A DNA stretch of 64,000 bases from Microcoleus sp036704825 (GCA_036704825.1 JAUBSN010000005.1:62001-126000); one strand, 5' to 3'. Counted from the first letter of the stretch, positions 54,294-62,801 are shown. Notes: generated from the letters alone by a model not told the origin. Numbers and translations: made by a program.

Positions 54294-55580
54294 ATGCAAA
54301 AATTTATTCTACTCTGGCTCGGACAAACTGCTTCGACGATTGGCAGCGCTATGTCCGCGTTTGCCCTGACTATTTGGATTTGGGAGTCCACCAGTCAAGC
54401 GACGGCTTTGGCTTTGTTGATGCTTTTTATTCAATTGCCGCGCATCTTGCTCGCTCCGGTTGGTGGCATTCTGGTCGATCGCTGGAATCGAAAATTTTTG
54501 ATGGCGATCGGCGATGCGGTTTCAGCTCTGTTAACGTTCGCTATCCTATTACTTTATATCAGCCAAAACCTGCAAATATGGCATATATATCTAGCGGGTG
54601 CAGTTGGCGGAATTTTTAACCAAATTCAGCAGTTAGCTTACTCGGCAGCCATTGCCACAATGATGCCAGAAAAGCATTACAGCCGCGCTAGCAGTTTAAG
54701 TTTTTTGGCAGATTACGGCGCGAGTATTATTGCTCCGACGCTGGCGGGGATTCTCTATTATGCGATCGGGGCCGGCGGGATTTTTACGATCGACCTGGCA
54801 ACTTTTACAATAGCGATCGCCACCCTAGTATCTGTCAAAATACCCCAGCCCGCGATCGCGCCAGCGTTGCGGAGCAATATCGCCTCCCATCCCCAGCAGA
54901 CTCGCCCCCACCTGTGGCAAGAACTCAGCTTCGGATTCCGCTACATCGTCCAGCGTCCCAGCCTGCTTGCCTTGCTGGCGTCCGTTTCGCTATTCTGGTT
55001 TGCTCACGACATCGGCGCGGCCCTCTACTCACCGATGATTCTGGCACGCACCGGCAACGATGCCAGAATCCTCGGTACTATCCTTTCAGCCGCCGGCGCC
55101 GGTGGCGTTTTAGGAGCATCGCTCATCAGTATTTGGGGCGGTCCCAAACGCCGAATCCAGGGCTTTCTGCTCGGCATGGCAGGGGCGGGCTTGAGTAAAA
55201 TAGTCTTTGGTTTCGGTCAGGCGCTTTTCATCTGGATTCCCGCTCAATTTTGTTCGTCTTTCAATTTCCCCATCCTCGGCAGTTCCAACGAGGCAATCTG
55301 GTTAGCGAAAGTCCCACCAGAAGTACAAGGGCGCGTTTTTGCTACCAGAGCAGTTATAGTGCAATTGGCATCAGCGATCGGTTTATCGATCGCAGGGCCG
55401 CTTGCCGATCGCGTCTTTGAACCCGCCATGCAACCGTCCGGTTTTTTAGCAGCTATTTTTGGCCCAATTATCGGGACAGGTGCCGGTGCTGGCATGGCCT
55501 TGTTATACGCTATCTCCGCGCTAGGCTTATTGCTCGTAGCAGTCGGTGGGTATGCTTGCCGGCTGCTGCGCGATGCCTAA
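54294..55580 (+). CDS. MFS exporter, probably of the siderophore (EntS-like)
   Basis: A 428-residue major facilitator superfamily protein with twelve predicted membrane segments. The first half includes the MFS signature GGILVDRWNRKFLM; the sequence TIGSAMSAFALTIWIWE near the N terminus and the PPEVQGRVFATR segment near residue 345 are typical of the MFS_3/EntS-type group, which exports siderophores and drugs. It lies 90 bases after the PepSY gene in the same direction and within the siderophore region, so export of the NRPS product from the cytoplasm is the natural inference. No ribosome binding site is evident before the ATG. Confidence 0.87.
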   Translation: MQKFILLWLGQTASTIGSAMSAFALTIWIWESTSQATALALLMLFIQLPRILLAPVGGILVDRWNRKFLMAIGDAVSALLTFAILLLYISQNLQIWHIYLAGAVGGIFNQIQQLAYSAAIATMMPEKHYSRASSLSFLADYGASIIAPTLAGILYYAIGAGGIFTIDLATFTIAIATLVSVKIPQPAIAPALRSNIASHPQQTRPHLWQELSFGFRYIVQRPSLLALLASVSLFWFAHDIGAALYSPMILARTGNDARILGTILSAAGAGGVLGASLISIWGGPKRRIQGFLLGMAGAGLSKIVFGFGQALFIWIPAQFCSSFNFPILGSSNEAIWLAKVPPEVQGRVFATRAVIVQLASAIGLSIAGPLADRVFEPAMQPSGFLAAIFGPIIGTGAGAGMALLYAISALGLLLVAVGGYACRLLRDA

Positions 55581-55653
55581 AGCGGAAACGGAGAGAGGTC
55601 TTTTAACTTTTAACTTCTTCCTTCTTCCTGACATCCGTTATATCTGAGATGTT

Positions 55654-55756
55654 GCACCATTCTCAATTACTTGTTTAGGAACAGGCAAGATGCCTGTTCC
55701 ACAAAAAAATTCACTCTTTGTGGAACAGGCATCTTGCCTGTTCTTGAGAATGGTGC
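55654..55756. repeat. Long imperfect inverted repeat between convergent genes
   Basis: GGAACAGGCAAGATGCCTGTTCCACAAA at about 55678-55705 is followed by its inverted copy ending at about 55743, and the outer words GCACCATTCTCAA (55654-55666) and TTGAGAATGGTGCC (55744-55757) are also complementary. The 103-base element would fold into one long hairpin. It lies between the convergent MFS and acylase genes and may act as a two-way terminator, or it is a miniature palindromic element; each arm has its own internal palindrome AACAGGCAAGATGCCTGTT. Confidence 0.65.
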
Positions 55757-55814
55757 CAGATGTGAGTTACATCCGTGACATCCCGTACATTGCTCGTTGC
55801 CGAACTTCCTTCTG

Positions 55815-57902
55815 CTATAGTTTTTGGCGCGAACTCAGGTGAGCTTCAATTTCCGATCGCGATCGCCATACAGGGCGCAATTCCTTGCGAGCAAAGGGCT
55901 GCCACCGATCGCCGGCGTGGGGCGAACCAGGTTGAGTGGCGTTGCCGTAACTGTTTAGCGCCATCGCTTTCACCGGATTCGAGAACTCGATCGCAGCGAC
56001 AAAAGAATCGCCCCCAACAGCTTGGAAGCGGTCGTCTTTCCCAGGAGCGAACCAGACTGAGCGAAATACACCCAAAGCACCGTCAGCCCCATTCGCCGGC
56101 AGATTCGCCTCCCCAGGCAATCGGAAGACTTCCCCCCATGCCACATCTAACGAGCCATAAGTTACCTCAACTTTGGTTGCTGTCGCTTCCAGCACCCGCA
56201 CCGCCTCCGCAGGATTTGCCAACCCGTCTGGCGTCCTTAGCGGCGCATCTTCGCTCCAAGGTTTAGCGAATAACTTATCGCCATCCATCGCTTTTTTCCA
56301 AAAGGCAAACAGCACCGCACCGCGACTGTCAGCATCGACTTTGCGATCCCAAGTGGCGAGAACTTCCGCAGCGCGGCGCGCTTGAGCACTGCCTTGCCGT
56401 GCGGCGGGAATTAAATCGTCGAGGAGGCGCGAGGCGAGTTCTACGTGAGTGGAATGTTTGTATTGAATGAGTTCCTCGAAAGAGATTTTGTCGTCTTCTA
56501 AGAGCATTTTTGCCGATCGCTGCGATCGCAAATCCATCGGGCCGCGCGGTGCCATGTAGGCGGGATATTTATCCGGTGCGATCGGGCTGGGAAACGTCGT
56601 CGTCCAGGGGGGATCGTTGGTATTTTGCAACCAACCGCTGGGCGGATCGACAACGCGCGGCAAATCCGCATAGGGATGATTTTTGGTCCACAAAGTCTCT
56701 GAAGTATTTCCTGGAATCGTGCCTGACCAGTATTTAAAATCTCCTTTTTTGCGTATGGGGACTTGACCGTTAAACAAGTGCATGATATGCCCCTCACGAT
56801 CGGCATACATGACGGTAAACATGGGAATTTCCAAGCGCTTTAAAGCGGCTTCAAATTCAGAAAAATTCTTGGAACGCGCCATATCCCACCACTGCTGAAG
56901 GGCTGCTGGTTTATCGAGCCCGACAACGCGCAGGGCGATCGCTTTGCCCTGTTTTTCTGCGAGAATCGGCCCGTGAACAGAACGCCGCACTACTAGAGAT
57001 TCCGATCGCAAATTCCCATTCTTTTCTTTGACTTTTAAAACCTTCTCTTCCCTGTCAAAATTTCTGACTTTGCCATCGAAGCGATAGCCGTCGTTAGCGA
57101 GGGGCAATTCGTAGGCATCCCAGCCATCGTGAGTGTTGACAGTATGAGTCCATCCCAAGTTGTCATTAAAGGCGATCGTCAATACAGGAAATCCGACGAG
57201 AGTCGCTCCGTAAGCGTTAATTTCTGGGCCAATCAATTGTGCTTCGTACCATAAATATAAATCCGACCAAGGAAGGTGAGGATTTGCCAATAGCATGGCA
57301 TTGCCGCTTTGAGAATGCGAAGGAGCGATCGCCCAACCATTAGAGCCTTTGGGGGTATCATTTTCAGCAATATCTTCAACGCGCTCTGGATCTACTACAA
57401 AAGTAAAATTGATGACGCGCTGCGCGTGTGCCAATACATCTACGGGTTTGAGGGGCAATGCTACCTTTAATTCTGCGGTGAGCGCCTCTGGATGTTCTTT
57501 TGCATAGGCATTCATTCCGCCAACAAAAGCATCGATATAGTTGCGAAAAATGGGATTTTGTGTTTCATACCACGCCTTGGCGCGATTAGGAATTCCCATA
57601 GTTTGCACCCAGCGATCGGATGCCAAATAATCTTCGCCCCAAAATTCGGCAGCTTGCCCGCGAGCTTGCCCGTAAAGACGCAAAATCAGATTACCGTGAC
57701 TTTGCATCTGCGCCCACCCGAAAGCGTAGAAAAGGCTTTTACTATTCTCTCCGTAAATATGTGGAATTCCATAGGTATCCCAAAGAATTTGAGTGCCTGT
57801 TTCAGGCGCGGCTTGAATCCAATTATTGAGGAGCAAAACTAAAATAAAACTCATCAATAAGCAGACAATCTGTCGGCATTGTTTTTTGATTTGTAGAAAC
57901 AC
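55815..57902 (-). CDS. Secreted Ntn-hydrolase acylase (penicillin/AHL acylase family)
   Basis: A 695-residue precursor with a signal peptide (about 1-32: IVCLLMSFILVLLLNNWIQA). The family pattern is alpha chain (ILWDTYGIPHIYG, WAQMQSHGNLILRLYGQARGQ), spacer, and the self-cleavage site KGSNGWAIAP with the nucleophile Ser187 becoming the N terminus of the beta chain. NPHLPW, the FPVLTIAFNDNLGWTHT segment and a conserved Asn are also present. These enzymes hydrolyse amide-linked acyl chains: penicillin G, homoserine lactones (AiiC in Anabaena), or the myristoyl group of pyoverdine precursor (PvdQ in Pseudomonas). Next to a FAAL-started siderophore NRPS and its exporter, a PvdQ-like maturation or recycling role in the periplasm is attractive, but quorum-signal acylase is equally compatible with the sequence. 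Confidence 0.9.
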   Translation of the reverse strand: MFLQIKKQCRQIVCLLMSFILVLLLNNWIQAAPETGTQILWDTYGIPHIYGENSKSLFYAFGWAQMQSHGNLILRLYGQARGQAAEFWGEDYLASDRWVQTMGIPNRAKAWYETQNPIFRNYIDAFVGGMNAYAKEHPEALTAELKVALPLKPVDVLAHAQRVINFTFVVDPERVEDIAENDTPKGSNGWAIAPSHSQSGNAMLLANPHLPWSDLYLWYEAQLIGPEINAYGATLVGFPVLTIAFNDNLGWTHTVNTHDGWDAYELPLANDGYRFDGKVRNFDREEKVLKVKEKNGNLRSESLVVRRSVHGPILAEKQGKAIALRVVGLDKPAALQQWWDMARSKNFSEFEAALKRLEIPMFTVMYADREGHIMHLFNGQVPIRKKGDFKYWSGTIPGNTSETLWTKNHPYADLPRVVDPPSGWLQNTNDPPWTTTFPSPIAPDKYPAYMAPRGPMDLRSQRSAKMLLEDDKISFEELIQYKHSTHVELASRLLDDLIPAARQGSAQARRAAEVLATWDRKVDADSRGAVLFAFWKKAMDGDKLFAKPWSEDAPLRTPDGLANPAEAVRVLEATATKVEVTYGSLDVAWGEVFRLPGEANLPANGADGALGVFRSVWFAPGKDDRFQAVGGDSFVAAIEFSNPVKAMALNSYGNATQPGSPHAGDRWQPFARKELRPVWRSRSEIEAHLSSRQKL

Positions 57903-58270
57903 TTAAAATTAATTAGCTAGGGTTAAACTGAGATATTGCAGCCCTTTCAACAAGCTGCACGAACAAAACGCTGAAGATTTAAAGAAAGCCATTTTATGGA
58001 TAACAAGACACAAAATTTTACAAAATCAGATGCTCAAAAAGCTAACCTATCTACGTCTATTTGCGTCCATCTGCGGTTAAAAAAATACATCTTCGAGCCC
58101 GGCAGAAAATCCTCAAAAACACCCTGTGTAAATCTGATGTGAAATTAAAAGCCCTCCCCTACGATCGCCAACCTGAAAAGCGCTATAAAACGCCGGTATG
58201 TCTGCTGTAAAGCGCATTAATCTCATTGGTGAGGAGGGGGTAAACAAGTAGGGCGAGATAGGTTATAAGG
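57903..58270. other. Non-coding gap between acylase and MORN genes
   Basis: These 368 bases contain no convincing gene or RNA. Both neighbours are on the minus strand, so this region should contain the promoter of the acylase gene on its left side and the end of the MORN transcript on its right. AT-rich sequence near 57990-58030 could serve the promoter; no clear boxes were recognised. Confidence 0.45.
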
Positions 58271-59356
58271 TTATTTTTTAATTTGACCTTGTTGCCAATT
58301 TCCTTCTACTTTCGTTCCATCTGCATAAATGTAAGAACCTTGACCGTGTTTCTGACCGTTGAGGAATTCACCTTCATAGCGATCGCCATTGGCATAAATG
58401 CAAGTACCTTTGCCGTTGAACTGACCCTCGCTAAATTGACCTTCGCAGCGATCGCCATTCGCAAAAACGTAAACTCCTTTCCCGCTCATCTTACCCTTGA
58501 CAAAAGTGCCTTTATAGCTATCTCCATTGGCGAACTCGCGGACACCTTCACCACTAAATTCTCCATTGTCAAACGGCCCTTGATAACGTCCCCCTTCTTT
58601 AAAAGTAAACAACCCCTGGCCTTGAATGTTGCCCTTGACAAACTCTCCTTCATAGCGGTTTCCGTTCGGATATTCGCGAACCCCTTTACCGTTAAATTGT
58701 CCTTCACTAAATTGCCCCTCATAACGACCTCCTTCAGCAAAGGTATAAATTCCCTGCCCGTGAGGCACATTATTCAGCAACTCTCCTTCGTAGCGGTTCT
58801 TATTAGCATATTGACAGACGCCTTTGCCGTTAACTTTTCCTTCTTTAATATCTCCTTCGCAACGAGTGCCGTTACTGAACGTAAAAGCCCCGCGACCGCT
58901 GGGAGAACCACTCGTAAAAGAGCCTTCGTAACGAATGCCGTTAGTTGAGGTAAAAGTGCCTGTACCGTCGAACTCACCGTTTTTAAAAGTACCTTCGTAG
59001 CGGTTGCCGTTGGCAAATTCGCGGACACCTTGACCGTTGAATTCTCCATCAGCAAATTCTCCTAGATATCGACCTTCTTCTTTAAAGCTGTAGGTGCCCT
59101 TACCGTGAGGTTTGCCGTTGAGAAAAGAGCCTTCGTAGCGATCGCCGTTGGCATATTGACAACTGCCGGGACCGCTGAGTTTTCCCTCACTCAATTCTCC
59201 CTCGCAACGTCCGCCATCGGGTAAAGTAATTACTCCTGCTATTGCACTGTGAGGGTTGGCAAACAAGACAGCCATTCCCAAGTTGGAACCAAGTAATAGA
59301 GCGAGTCCAACTCGCTGAAGTTTGCTTAATATTGCTGACGGCATTCCCAAATTCAT
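58271..59356 (-). CDS. Exported MORN-repeat protein
   Basis: A 361-residue protein with an N-terminal hydrophobic signal or anchor (LALLLGSNLGMAVLFA, ending near residue 40) followed by thirteen complete 23-residue MORN repeats and part of a fourteenth, with the pattern RYEGEF-NG--HGQGTYTFANGD. MORN repeats form an extended beta-hairpin rod. In bacteria their partners are mostly unknown; they occur in secreted and cell-envelope proteins and beside membrane enzymes. Several repeats have Cys in the RCEG position (four of them) and paired Cys in the same repeats (for example CQYANGD), so disulfides between neighbours are possible. It lies between the acylase and tonB, all on the minus strand; no functional link to iron is evident. 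Confidence 0.88.
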   Translation of the reverse strand: MNLGMPSAILSKLQRVGLALLLGSNLGMAVLFANPHSAIAGVITLPDGGRCEGELSEGKLSGPGSCQYANGDRYEGSFLNGKPHGKGTYSFKEEGRYLGEFADGEFNGQGVREFANGNRYEGTFKNGEFDGTGTFTSTNGIRYEGSFTSGSPSGRGAFTFSNGTRCEGDIKEGKVNGKGVCQYANKNRYEGELLNNVPHGQGIYTFAEGGRYEGQFSEGQFNGKGVREYPNGNRYEGEFVKGNIQGQGLFTFKEGGRYQGPFDNGEFSGEGVREFANGDSYKGTFVKGKMSGKGVYVFANGDRCEGQFSEGQFNGKGTCIYANGDRYEGEFLNGQKHGQGSYIYADGTKVEGNWQQGQIKK

Positions 59357-59446
59357 AATTCACAAAAAATTCAACTTTTAACTTTGCTATTCCTGGGACG
59401 GTGCTATAGAATTCCCAGCCAAATTGCTATAGTCTCAAAAAAATCC

Positions 59447-60997
59447 CTACTCATTGAGCTGGAAGGTAATTGATGCTGTTTTTCCTTGAATGCCACTCTC
59501 GGATGTGGCAAATTTCCATTTTTCTACTGTTTTAATCGCTGCGCGATCGAAGTCGTCGTAGTTGCTAGAAGTCAAGATCGCGATGTTGAATGCCTTACCG
59601 TTGGGGTCAACGTCAAACTGGACTTGCACTCGGCCTTCCCGCCCTTCTTTTCTGGCTGCGCTCGGATATTCAGGTTTACCGCAGCTAATGCAAGTGCCGG
59701 GAGGCGGGCCGGAAGGGCGCGAAGGACTCCCCCCTCTTCCTGGATTTGTCGGTTTTGGCATTGGCCCGGAACCGCTGCCAAATGGCCCTGACGAACCCCC
59801 GCCACCATTTCCACCTCCACCTCCACCGGGTGATGAGTTTGATGCGCTTCCTCCAGGACTACCGGAGGAGGCGAGGTTTCCTACATCTGGGAGCGCACTT
59901 CCAGAATTGCCGCCGCCTCCTGGCCTGGTGGCCGTGACTGGCGAGCCAGCCGCAGGCGATCGGGGCGATCGCCCCGAACCAGCCGCAAATGGCTCATCCG
60001 AAGGTATGTCGCCATTTTTGCTGCCACCGGATGGTGAGTTGGACGCACTTGCTCCGGGGCTCTCAGAGGAGGAGGGGTTTGTGAGATCCCCGATCGCACT
60101 TCCAGAGTTACTACTGCCTCCTGGCCTAGTAGCTGTGACTGGCGAGCCAGCCCCGGGCGATCGCTGTATGGGCCCGGAAGGAGGATTTAATGGCTCTGAG
60201 GAAGGCTCCCCGCTACCCGCCGAAGCAGATGGCGAGAGGGGGTTATTTTTTTCAGGGCTGTCGGAGGAGTTGGGATTTCCAGCATCTTTTGTAAAGTCTG
60301 GGAGACTCGCAGCACCCTTGGGGCGGGAGGCGGTAACGGGCGGTTCGATTTTTGGAGGATCGGGTTCGGTGGCGATCGGGGTTTGAGGAGTTTCTGGGGA
60401 ATTGAAATCCTGTTGAGGTGCGGGGGAAGGCTCGATCGGAGTTGGTGGCGAAGTTTCCGTTAAGGGCAGCTCTTTCTTAATCTCTGGTGGTGGCGTTACT
60501 GCTACCGGTGGCTCCTCTGGAATCGGGGGTGGCGTTACCGCTACCGGTGGCTCCTCTGGAATCGGCGGTGGCGTTACCGCTATCGGTGGCTCCTCTGGAA
60601 TCGGTGGTGGCGTTACCGCTACGGGTGGCTGCTCTGGAATCGGCGGTGGCGTTACCGCTACGGGTGGCTCCTCTGGAATCGGCGGTGGCGTTGCGGCAAT
60701 CGGTGGCTCCTCTGGGGCAGTTGGCTCTGGTAGCGGTTCTGGTTTGAACGTCTCAGGCGGGGGAGATACCTTTTCTGGAATAGTCGGCTCTGGCTTGATT
60801 TCCTCTACTGTGGGCTCATCAAGCACAACAATTTCAATTGCATCCTCTTCAAATTCAGCAGGTTTGACCAAGTTGAGGCTCAACGGCAGCGCGACACCGT
60901 GCAGTAAGGCTGAGCCTAACAGACTGAGCGCCAGAACTTTTTTGAGAGCTTCTTCTTGTTGTTCTCTTTGCGTCGCCGAAATATTTGAAAAACTCAT
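59447..60997 (-). CDS. tonB: Energy transducer TonB with long Pro-rich and Gly/Ser-rich linker
   Basis: A 516-residue TonB protein that transmits proton-motive force from ExbB-ExbD to outer-membrane receptors. Residues about 20-45 are the single membrane segment with the SALLHG motif (equivalent to the functional His of TonB). A Pro/Glu-rich region includes six 13-residue repeats (about 95-175), followed by a Ser/Gly/Pro region (about 200-430) with repeated SPVTATRPGG units. The C-terminal domain (about 435-516) has CGKPEYPSAARKEGREGRVQVQF and AIKTVEKWKFATS, the TonB_C fold. It is roughly twice the length of E. coli TonB, in the linker only, as often seen in cyanobacteria. AAGGAGAG lies before the ATG. 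It is divergent from exbB-exbD. Confidence 0.93.
   Translation of the reverse strand: MSFSNISATQREQQEEALKKVLALSLLGSALLHGVALPLSLNLVKPAEFEEDAIEIVVLDEPTVEEIKPEPTIPEKVSPPPETFKPEPLPEPTAPEEPPIAATPPPIPEEPPVAVTPPPIPEQPPVAVTPPPIPEEPPIAVTPPPIPEEPPVAVTPPPIPEEPPVAVTPPPEIKKELPLTETSPPTPIEPSPAPQQDFNSPETPQTPIATEPDPPKIEPPVTASRPKGAASLPDFTKDAGNPNSSDSPEKNNPLSPSASAGSGEPSSEPLNPPSGPIQRSPGAGSPVTATRPGGSSNSGSAIGDLTNPSSSESPGASASNSPSGGSKNGDIPSDEPFAAGSGRSPRSPAAGSPVTATRPGGGGNSGSALPDVGNLASSGSPGGSASNSSPGGGGGGNGGGGSSGPFGSGSGPMPKPTNPGRGGSPSRPSGPPPGTCISCGKPEYPSAARKEGREGRVQVQFDVDPNGKAFNIAILTSSNYDDFDRAAIKTVEKWKFATSESGIQGKTASITFQLNE
60487..60720 (-). repeat. 39-bp tandem repeat coding for the TonB Pro-rich linker
   Basis: Six in-frame 39-base units encode PEEPPVAVTPPPI-like 13-residue repeats; third-codon differences are few, so the expansion is recent or maintained by gene conversion. 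Variation of copy number between strains is likely. Confidence 0.85.
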
Positions 60998-61143
60998 GCC
61001 TTCTCACTCTCCTTTATGGATGGCAACATCCTCGCTGGCTCTCCGACATAACCCGAAACAAGCTACCAACTGCGGGTTGAGCTTGCTATCAATAATGAAC
61101 CTACCCATCCTATAAGAAGACTGTCACCCTGTTCAAGACTCTT

Positions 61144-61167
61144 GCAATTCATTTTCATTATTTAATT
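61144..61167. promoter_or_regulatory. Fur-box-like sequence upstream of tonB
   Basis: GCAATTCATTTTCATTATTTAATT; its complement reads AATTAAATAATGAAAATGAATTGC with AATAAT/GAAAAT hexamers. It shares 20 of 24 positions with 49602-49625. It lies about 150 bases before the tonB start codon, a reasonable promoter distance. Confidence 0.4.
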
Positions 61168-61451
61168 TTGATATAGCGAGTTGACGCTACCAATCAGTAT
61201 TTCCTTTGGAGGCGTCTACGTCGCTCTTCTGGGTACTGTCAATATTCAGATTCTGGCAGGGCAAGGTTCCAAAATGCCTGAATAGCAATACTCTAGCCCC
61301 TAATCTACCAACAAATTTCCACATTCTCAAGCTTTTCATCAAAATTTATTAATAAGTAAATATAATTTTATACTAAATTTAGATAAATAAATATTATTAA
61401 AATAATCTGGTTCATGACTTGACAAACCCTGAATTTTGTGAAAACCTAGTT

Positions 61452-61470
61452 GAGAATCATTTAAATTATT
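61452..61470. promoter_or_regulatory. Fur-box-like sequence upstream of exbB
   Basis: GAGAATCATTTAAATTATT resembles the 19-base Fur consensus (GATAATGATAATCATTATC) in its GAGAAT, CATTTA and AATTAT hexamers. It lies about 290 bases before exbB. The match is moderate and AT-rich sequence gives such matches by chance. Confidence 0.35.
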
Positions 61471-61756
61471 GAAGATTATTGTCAAGTCCTAACGCAAATA
61501 TTTAGCAAAGAAGCACTGGCAGAACAATCTGTCGCGATCTCGATCGGACTCACAGTAGAAGCATTTTGGGTACAGACGAAGATAGTCACATACAGGTAGT
61601 GCGTTTGTACGATCGCGATCGCGCTTGAGTGAAACAATTCTCCGTCTGAATAACTTGTGCCGACTTGACGCAGAAGCTCTACCAGCCTTCTCACGGGCTA
61701 ATTGCACCATTAGGCAGCTTGCGATCGTCCAACAGAGCTAGCGAGAGTACAAATCA

Positions 61757-62416
61757 ATGGATGCTTTCATTTACATTTTTCGCGCCGCAGGCATTGTTGC
61801 TTGGCCGCTATTGGCCTCCTCAATCGCAGCAGTCGCCCTGATCATAGAGCGTCTTGCCTTTTGGTTTAGGGTAAATCGGCGGCAGCGGCGAGTCGTGCGG
61901 GAAGTGCTACAGCTATACAGTCAAAACCCCGATTCAGCAATCAAAAAGTTACAACTAAACAGTGATTTACCCCTAGCCCGGATTTTTTTAGAAGCTTTAG
62001 AATTAGACTCGCCCAACATCGAAGAATTTCGTTTGGCCCTAGAGAGTGGCGCTCAGGCAGAAATCCCCATCCTGAAGCGATTCAATACAATATTTGACAC
62101 CATTATCAGCCTTTCCCCACTATTTGGGTTGCTCGGAACAGTTTTGGGGTTAATTACTACCTTTAGTTCCCTCAAGCTGGGGAATGCCACGGGCACCAAT
62201 GCCGCAGGCGTTACTTCTGGGATTAGCGAAGCCCTCGTCTCTACGGCAATAGGATTAGTTGTGGCAATCTTTACACTCCTATTTGCCAATATGTTTCGCG
62301 GGTTTTACTTACGGCAAATAGCTTTTATTCAGGAAGCGGGAGGCCAGCTAGAGTTATTGTACCGTCACCGCTACGAAAAACTACCAAGAGAATCTAATTA
62401 TGCGCCTACCCGATGA
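61757..62416 (+). CDS. exbB: Proton channel subunit ExbB (MotA/TolQ/ExbB family)
   Basis: A 219-residue inner-membrane protein that forms the pentameric proton channel powering TonB. Three membrane segments are visible: GIVAWPLLASSIAAVALIIE (about 12-31), a central segment LSPLFGLLGTVLGLITTFSSL (about 113-133) with the family's PxxGLLGTVxG signature, and STAIGLVVAIFTLLFANMF (about 156-174) preceded by the GISEALVSTA motif. The first and second segments are separated by the cytoplasmic domain, as is usual. It overlaps exbD by 17 bases, so the two are translationally coupled. Several MotA/ExbB paralogues occur in cyanobacteria; the tonB neighbour supports this assignment. Confidence 0.93.
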   Translation: MDAFIYIFRAAGIVAWPLLASSIAAVALIIERLAFWFRVNRRQRRVVREVLQLYSQNPDSAIKKLQLNSDLPLARIFLEALELDSPNIEEFRLALESGAQAEIPILKRFNTIFDTIISLSPLFGLLGTVLGLITTFSSLKLGNATGTNAAGVTSGISEALVSTAIGLVVAIFTLLFANMFRGFYLRQIAFIQEAGGQLELLYRHRYEKLPRESNYAPTR

Positions 62417-62801
62417 ACCTGATAGTATTCCCCAGATTAACATCGTGCCAATGATTGATGTGGTCTTTGCCATATTGACGTTTTTAATTGTTTCCTCTCT
62501 GTCTTTATCCAAATCCGAGGGTCTACCCGTAAATTTACCGAAAGCATCAACCTCTCAAGTTCAGGACTCGCCTGCTAAAATTACCGTCACGATTGATGCT
62601 CAGGGAAAATTAATGGTTGATAAAAAGTCAGTCAACTTAGACCAGATTGAGAGTACAGTGCGACAGGTGATGGGGTCAAATCAGAACTCATTAATTGTGC
62701 TGAATGCAGATAAAAGCGTCAATCACGGAAATGTGGTGGAAGTTATGGATCGATTGCGCCAAATTAAGGGAGCTAAGTTAGGGATTGCTACCGTAAAGTA
62801 G
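62400..62801 (+). CDS. exbD: Proton channel subunit ExbD (TolR family)
   Basis: A 133-residue protein with a short cytoplasmic N terminus, one membrane segment (about 20-40, with the essential Asp in VPMIDVVFAILTFLIV near residue 22), and a periplasmic TolR/ExbD domain ending in VMDRLRQIKGAKLGIATV. The Asp within the membrane helix carries protons in the ExbB pore. Its ATG lies within the end of exbB. Transcription should stop at the hairpins at 62955-63033. Confidence 0.93.
   Translation: MRLPDEPDSIPQINIVPMIDVVFAILTFLIVSSLSLSKSEGLPVNLPKASTSQVQDSPAKITVTIDAQGKLMVDKKSVNLDQIESTVRQVMGSNQNSLIVLNADKSVNHGNVVEVMDRLRQIKGAKLGIATVK

Larger units (their letters stand above)
60998..61756. other. Divergent tonB-exbB regulatory region
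   Basis: These 759 bases hold two Fur-box-like sequences (61144-61167 and 61452-61470) and an AT-rich core (about 61320-61480). A short minus-strand reading frame at 61482-61710 has no recognisable homology and a repeated RDRDR composition from GATCGC repeats, so it is not called. Promoters for tonB (left) and exbB (right) must lie here. Confidence 0.55.

Noticed and set aside
61482..61710. Short minus-strand reading frame with RDRDR-rich sequence
   Set aside because: Its composition comes from repeated GATCGC-type DNA, it has no recognisable domain, and it lies in a divergent promoter region.
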